DNA from: CAYFUF01 sp964346245
GTDB taxonomy: Bacteria; Bacillota; Clostridia; Tissierellales; Peptoniphilaceae
Length of the DNA: 16,435 nt
Direction: 5' to 3'
Assembly (NCBI GenBank): GCA_964346245.1
Contig: CAYFUF010000030.1
Coordinates: forward strand, 1-16,435
The first letter of the stretch is position 1. The number at the start of each line of letters is the position of its first letter. Shown piece after piece: positions 13,011 through 16,435 of this stretch. The notes under the pieces are model-generated. The model ran no database searches. It was not told where the DNA came from and saw only the letters and a list, made by a program, of their open reading frames with translations. The position numbers were made by a program, and so were the translations under genes.

Positions 13011-13373
13011 ATGACAAAAAGATATGCAAAGTCTCATGAATGGGTCGAGGAAGTTGATGGAAAGTACCGAGTAGGACTAACCGAATATGCTAAGGATCAG
13101 CTGGGCGACATTGTCTTTGTCAACCTGCCTGAGCCGGGCGATATCGTCGAAGCCGACCAACCCTGTGGCGAAGTTGAGTCCACGAAGGCGGTTGATGACA
13201 TCATCGCTCCTGTCAGCGGTCAAGTCGTTGAGATCAACGAAGAAGTCCTAGATGCCCCTGAAATGATTAACGACGCGGCGGAAACAACCTGGCTCTTCAC
13301 CCTAGAGGATGTCGAAGGTTGGGATGAGCTCCTAGAACAAGCCGCTTACGAGGATTTTATTGCTGATCTCTAA
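13011..13373 (+). CDS. gcvH: Glycine cleavage system H protein (lipoyl carrier)
   Basis: From ATG 13011 the product is 120 residues and starts MTKRYAKSHEWVEE, matching the family opening (…KYSKEHEWV). The lipoylation site is K59 in EVESTKAVDD, on the hairpin turn characteristic of H proteins; LGDIVFVNLPEPG and the acidic C terminus also fit. The lipoyl arm carries the aminomethyl intermediate among P, T and L proteins. Start: a GTG at 12990 would add seven residues (MGNHENK) but lies only two bases after AAGGAGG, while ATG 13011 has the ribosome binding site 23 bases away with a hairpin between. I prefer the ATG on protein alignment, with real doubt. gcvT ends 42 bases before it. Confidence 0.92.
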   Translation: MTKRYAKSHEWVEEVDGKYRVGLTEYAKDQLGDIVFVNLPEPGDIVEADQPCGEVESTKAVDDIIAPVSGQVVEINEEVLDAPEMINDAAETTWLFTLEDVEGWDELLEQAAYEDFIADL

Positions 13374-13400
13374 GGTTGGTTTGACGGAGGGATGTCCCTT

Positions 13401-13432
13401 ATCAGTCTGGAAGTAAGCTACTTCTGGCTGAT
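13401..13432 (+). other. Intercistronic hairpin between gcvH and gcvPA
   Basis: ATCAGTCTGGAAGTA (13401-13415) pairs with TACTTCTGGCTGAT (13419-13432) over 14 bp with two G-U pairs and one bulged base; the loop is AGC. No T-run follows, so it is not an intrinsic terminator. A smaller palindrome AGGGATGTCCCT lies just upstream. It may protect or process the gcvT-gcvH part of the message. Confidence 0.6.
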
Positions 13433-13480
13433 GAGAAGACCTTTCCAAGTCCAGCTAACGAAATAAAAGAAGAGGAAACT

Positions 13481-14803
13481 ATGGCAGCATATATTCCAAC
13501 AAACGCGGAAGATAGCAAGGTGATGCTGGAAAAGATCGGCGTCGACAGCATGGACGAGCTTTTCCAGTCCCTGCCCAAAGACCTTTTGGTGGATGAGTTA
13601 AACTTGCCTGATGGGATGAGCGAGATGGAACTCCAAGACTTCTTCGCCAGATTAGGTGCGAAGAATAAGGTCTACAAGGAGGTCTGGCGGGGGGCTGGTG
13701 CCTACAAGCACTTTGTTCCTGCGGCGGTAGATGAAATTCTAAGCCACGAATCTTTCGTTACCTCCTACACGCCCTACCAGGCGGAAATATCCCAAGGCAT
13801 ACTCCAATCTATCTTTGAATATCAAACATCGGTTTGTGAACTAACGGGCCTAGATGTGTCCAACGCTTCGGCCTATGACGGCGCTTCAGCTTTTGCTGAG
13901 GCTTGCCGGATGACCCTGACGCGGAAGAGAGATATCGTCATTTTGGCGGGCAACATTCATCCGGCTTACAAGAAGACGGCGATGACCTACTTTGTGGGGG
14001 GCGATGCCCGCTTCATCGAAGTCCCCGCCGGTCCCGACGGCCTGATTGACAAGGACAAGTTGAAGGAGGCCATGACCGATGAAGTCTCCGCCATTGCCCT
14101 CCAGCAGCCCAACTATTACGGTCTCTTTGAAGATGCGGAAAGTATCAACGAGATTGCCCACGATGCTGGCGCCTTGGGCATCATGGTGGTTAACCCAGCG
14201 ACGCTGGGCGTCATGGCAAGCCCTGCCGACCAAGGCGCGGATATTGCCGTGGGCGATGGTCAACCCTTCGGCATGCCCCTTTCCTTTGGTGGGCCATACC
14301 TGGGCTTCATGGCCACCACCCAGAAACTAACCAGGCAGCTGCCTGGCCGTATCGTCGGCCAAACGACGGACACGGAAGGCAGGAGGGTCTTCGTCCTTAC
14401 CCTGCAGGCCCGCGAGCAGCACATTCGTCGGGAGAAGGCTTCGTCCAACCTCTGTACCAACCAAGCCCTCTGTGCGATGCGGATGAACTGCTTCCTGAGC
14501 GCTATCGGCCCTGACGGTCTGGAGCGGATGGGGCAGCTCTCCTACTACAATGCCCACCGCCTAGAGGAGGCTTTGGCCAAACTTGGTTTCGAGCGAGAAG
14601 TGGATACGCCTTACTTTAATGAGTTTGTGACGACATCGCCTGTGTCAGCCAAGGAAGTTGAAGCTAAACTTGCTGATGCTGGCATACTGAGCGGCCTTCC
14701 CCTCGATGATAACCGCATCCTGTGGGCTGCGACTGAACTCAACGATGGCCGGGCGCTCGACCGCCTGGTGGCTGTTTTATCTGAAATGAAGGAGGATGCC
14801 TAA
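13481..14803 (+). CDS. gcvPA: Glycine dehydrogenase (decarboxylating) subunit 1
   Basis: The 440-residue N-terminal half of the P protein, encoded separately as in most Firmicutes and archaea; family members are about 450 residues. Diagnostic stretches are the AYIPTNAED start, GAGAYKHFVP (71-80), SYTPYQAEISQG (95-106), EYQTSVCELTGLD, NASAYDGASAFAEA (128-141) and the aminotransferase-like fold. It lacks the PLP lysine, which is in GcvPB. The two subunits form the heterotetramer that decarboxylates glycine and loads GcvH. A modest AAGAGGAAA lies upstream of the ATG, weaker than that of gcvPB. Its stop codon overlaps the gcvPB start. Confidence 0.95.
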   Translation: MAAYIPTNAEDSKVMLEKIGVDSMDELFQSLPKDLLVDELNLPDGMSEMELQDFFARLGAKNKVYKEVWRGAGAYKHFVPAAVDEILSHESFVTSYTPYQAEISQGILQSIFEYQTSVCELTGLDVSNASAYDGASAFAEACRMTLTRKRDIVILAGNIHPAYKKTAMTYFVGGDARFIEVPAGPDGLIDKDKLKEAMTDEVSAIALQQPNYYGLFEDAESINEIAHDAGALGIMVVNPATLGVMASPADQGADIAVGDGQPFGMPLSFGGPYLGFMATTQKLTRQLPGRIVGQTTDTEGRRVFVLTLQAREQHIRREKASSNLCTNQALCAMRMNCFLSAIGPDGLERMGQLSYYNAHRLEEALAKLGFEREVDTPYFNEFVTTSPVSAKEVEAKLADAGILSGLPLDDNRILWAATELNDGRALDRLVAVLSEMKEDA

Positions 14804-16308
14804 TGTTGCTCAGCTTTGAAAAATCTCAACAGGGGCACAGTACCAACTTCCTGCCCCAAGCACCGGACAATTGGCAGGAGACTCCTCTACCAGAAAAACT
14901 GCTGAGGAAGGTCAAGCCCCGCCTGCCCCAACTATCGGAAACGGAACTCTCCCGCCACTACAGCGAGCTGGAAGAGCAGACCTTTGGCATCAACAAAGGC
15001 TTCTATCCTCTAGGTTCCTGCACGATGAAATATAACCCTAAGGTTAACAACAAGGTTGCGAGCGATCCCGCTTTTGCCCAGCTCCACCCCACCCAAAGAG
15101 AAGAGGATGTGCAAGGTGCCCTCGCGGCTTATGAACTCCTCGACCTCTACCTGAGGGAAATCACGGGCATGGACAAGTTCTCTTTTGCGCCCATGGCCGG
15201 CGCCCAGGGTGAGTTCACCTCCCTCTTAGCTTTCCGTGCCTACCACAAGAGCAAGGGGCAAGACCACCGCGACGAGATCCTAATTCCGGATTCTGCCCAC
15301 GGCACCAATCCGGCTTCGGCTACCATGGCCGGCTACAAGACGGTCCATGTCATGACCGACGACAACGGCTGCATTGACCTTGACTCGCTCAAAGAGAAGC
15401 TCAGCGATAATACAGCCGGTCTCATGCTCACCAACCCCAACACCCTGGGCATCTTCGACACCAACATCTCAGAGATTACCCACCTGGTCCACCAAGCGGG
15501 CGGCCTGAACTTCTATGACGGCGCCAACCTGAATGCAGTGCTTGGGCTGAGCAGACCGGGTGATATGGGCTTCGACATGGTCCACCTCAATCTCCACAAG
15601 TCCTTCTCCACCCCACACGGTGGCGGCGGCCCGGGCTCAGGCCCTGTCGGCTGCAAGGACTTCTTGAGGCCCTTCCTACCGGAGAACCTAACCAGCGCTG
15701 GTGAGGACGACCACATCGATCCCGCCGATCTCATCCAAGAGGTCTACGATGACGAGCTGAGTCCCATCTCCTGGACCAACCCCGACCACAGCCTAGGGCG
15801 GGTCGGCGCCTTCAACGGCAACTACCTGGTCAGCCTTCGGGCTCTTGCCTACGTGCTCCGCCTGGGTAAGGAAGGCATCCCTGATGTCGCCAGACATGCG
15901 GTCCTCAACGCCAACTACATGCAGTCCAGTCTCTACGACATCCTGCCTCCGGCCTTTGACCGCATCTGTATGCACGAGTTCGTAGTTTCCTGCTCCAAGC
16001 TCAAAAAGGAAACGGGCTGCACCGCTAAGGACTTCGCTAAGCGCCTGCAAGATTACGGCATGCACCCACCAACCATGTACTTCCCACTCAATGTCGAGGA
16101 AGCCCTCATGATTGAGCCAACAGAAACGGAAGGCAAAGACCGGTTAGACGATGCTATCGCCGCCTTCCGCGAAGTTTACGAAACAGCTTACTCCGACCCA
16201 GACGTTCTCCTCAACGCGCCCCATAAGCAAAAGATCACTAGACCTGATGAGGCCACAGCGGCCCGCCATCCCATCGTCAAGTACGATTTTGCCGAAGAGA
16301 CTAAATAG
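14803..16308 (+). CDS. gcvPB: Glycine dehydrogenase (decarboxylating) subunit 2, PLP-binding
   Basis: The 501-residue catalytic half of the P protein. The PLP Schiff-base lysine is K266 in NLHKSFSTPHGGGGPG (263-278), preceded by the cofactor-binding PDSAHGTNPASA (162-173) and FYDGANLNA. YPLGSCTMKYNPK (68-80) is another family signature. With GcvPA it decarboxylates glycine and transfers the aminomethyl group to lipoyl-GcvH. The start overlaps the gcvPA stop by one base (TAATG) and has AAGGAGG seven bases upstream (14789-14795), so translation is coupled and strong, which fits a 1:1 subunit ratio. The ~15-residue tail after the conserved DAIAAFREVY region, rich in Ala/Asp/His, is unremarkable. 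Confidence 0.97.
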   Translation: MLLSFEKSQQGHSTNFLPQAPDNWQETPLPEKLLRKVKPRLPQLSETELSRHYSELEEQTFGINKGFYPLGSCTMKYNPKVNNKVASDPAFAQLHPTQREEDVQGALAAYELLDLYLREITGMDKFSFAPMAGAQGEFTSLLAFRAYHKSKGQDHRDEILIPDSAHGTNPASATMAGYKTVHVMTDDNGCIDLDSLKEKLSDNTAGLMLTNPNTLGIFDTNISEITHLVHQAGGLNFYDGANLNAVLGLSRPGDMGFDMVHLNLHKSFSTPHGGGGPGSGPVGCKDFLRPFLPENLTSAGEDDHIDPADLIQEVYDDELSPISWTNPDHSLGRVGAFNGNYLVSLRALAYVLRLGKEGIPDVARHAVLNANYMQSSLYDILPPAFDRICMHEFVVSCSKLKKETGCTAKDFAKRLQDYGMHPPTMYFPLNVEEALMIEPTETEGKDRLDDAIAAFREVYETAYSDPDVLLNAPHKQKITRPDEATAARHPIVKYDFAEETK

Positions 16309-16314
16309 AGGTAC

Positions 16315-16346
16315 TCAAAAGCCACCGACTCGCTAGGTCCTCGGAG
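16315..16346 (+). repeat. Half copy of the palindromic repeat
   Basis: TCAAAAGCCACCGACTCG followed by the left core, ending at GGAG, then GGGG in place of the loop. It lacks the right half. It lies seven bases after the gcvPB stop and five before a complete copy in the same orientation, suggesting a partial duplication or an insertion next to an older copy. Confidence 0.8.
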
Positions 16347-16351
16347 GGGGC

Positions 16352-16421
16352 TCAAAAACCATCGACTCGCTAGGTCCTCGGAGCTTCGCTCCTGCGGATT
16401 CCGCTCATCGATGGTTTTTGA
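16352..16421 (+). repeat. Complete 70-bp palindromic repeat
   Basis: TCAAAAACCATCGA (16352-16365) and TCGATGGTTTTTGA (16408-16421) are perfect 14-bp terminal inverted repeats. The interior folds back through GGAGC-TTC-GCTCC, with internal mismatches. The right arm ends in TTTTT, so after gcvPB it could act as an intrinsic terminator in either direction. An inverted copy begins the window (1-57). It looks like a non-autonomous hairpin element (MITE- or REP-like); no transposase is present. I see nothing in 16422-16435. Confidence 0.85.
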
Positions 16422-16435
16422 TACACTTGGGCGTG

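Noticed and set aside
14789..14815. Frameshift splitting a single glycine dehydrogenase gene
   Set aside because: Two-subunit glycine dehydrogenase is normal in Firmicutes; gcvPB has its own strong ribosome binding site and a TAATG overlap, so both genes are intact.
1..16435. CRISPR array, prophage or transposase
   Set aside because: No regularly spaced repeats, cas genes, integrase, structural phage genes or transposase frames are present; the terminal repeats are palindromic and not spaced like CRISPR.

Overview
The window looks like chromosomal DNA of a Bacillota (Firmicutes) bacterium. The evidence is strong AGGAGG-type ribosome binding sites, an arginine T-box leader, the split glycine decarboxylase (gcvPA/gcvPB), an Ltp-type surface lipoprotein and TTGACA/TATAAT promoters. 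A lactic-acid-bacterium relative is plausible, but I cannot name a genus. There are no rRNA or tRNA genes, CRISPR arrays, transposases or phage structural genes.

Layout. (1) 1-57 is a truncated copy of a small palindromic repeat; inverted copies close the window at 16315-16421. (2) 63-1153 holds a reading frame that appears to lack its 5' end, an orphan 70-residue molybdate-binding (Mop) protein on the plus strand, and a Nudix hydrolase converging on it across a perfect 19-bp hairpin. (3) 1196-4225 is a 1009-residue PLD-nuclease/SF2-helicase fusion. (4) 4438-8511, all on the minus strand, is a sulfur-handling block: a single-domain rhodanese, an Ltp-like lipoprotein, a four-module CoA-disulfide/persulfide reductase, and an ArsR-family repressor. 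The repressor leads the reductase operon, and its promoter is overlapped by a near-perfect dyad. (5) 8573-11666 is the argGH operon (last two steps of arginine synthesis) on the minus strand, with a consensus promoter and a complete T-box leader whose specifier reads AGA (Arg). (6) 11692-16308 is the divergent glycine cleavage operon gcvT-gcvH-gcvPA-gcvPB. It has a structured 140-nt leader that does not look like the glycine riboswitch, a hairpin in the gcvH ribosome-binding spacer, and another hairpin between gcvH and gcvPA. The dihydrolipoamide dehydrogenase (L protein) and lipoylation genes are not in the window.

How the genes work together. GcvPA/PB decarboxylate glycine, GcvH carries the aminomethyl group, and GcvT transfers it to tetrahydrofolate, feeding one-carbon metabolism. 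ArgG and ArgH convert citrulline and aspartate to arginine under control of uncharged tRNA-Arg. The reductase, rhodanese and ArsR repressor probably form a persulfide or low-molecular-weight-thiol homeostasis module. The helicase fusion and the Ltp lipoprotein both belong to families with possible anti-phage roles, but nothing in the sequence proves they act together. The main leads for something undescribed are the gcv leader RNA, the hairpin-spaced gcvH start, the ArsR/reductase pair, and the dispersed palindromic element.
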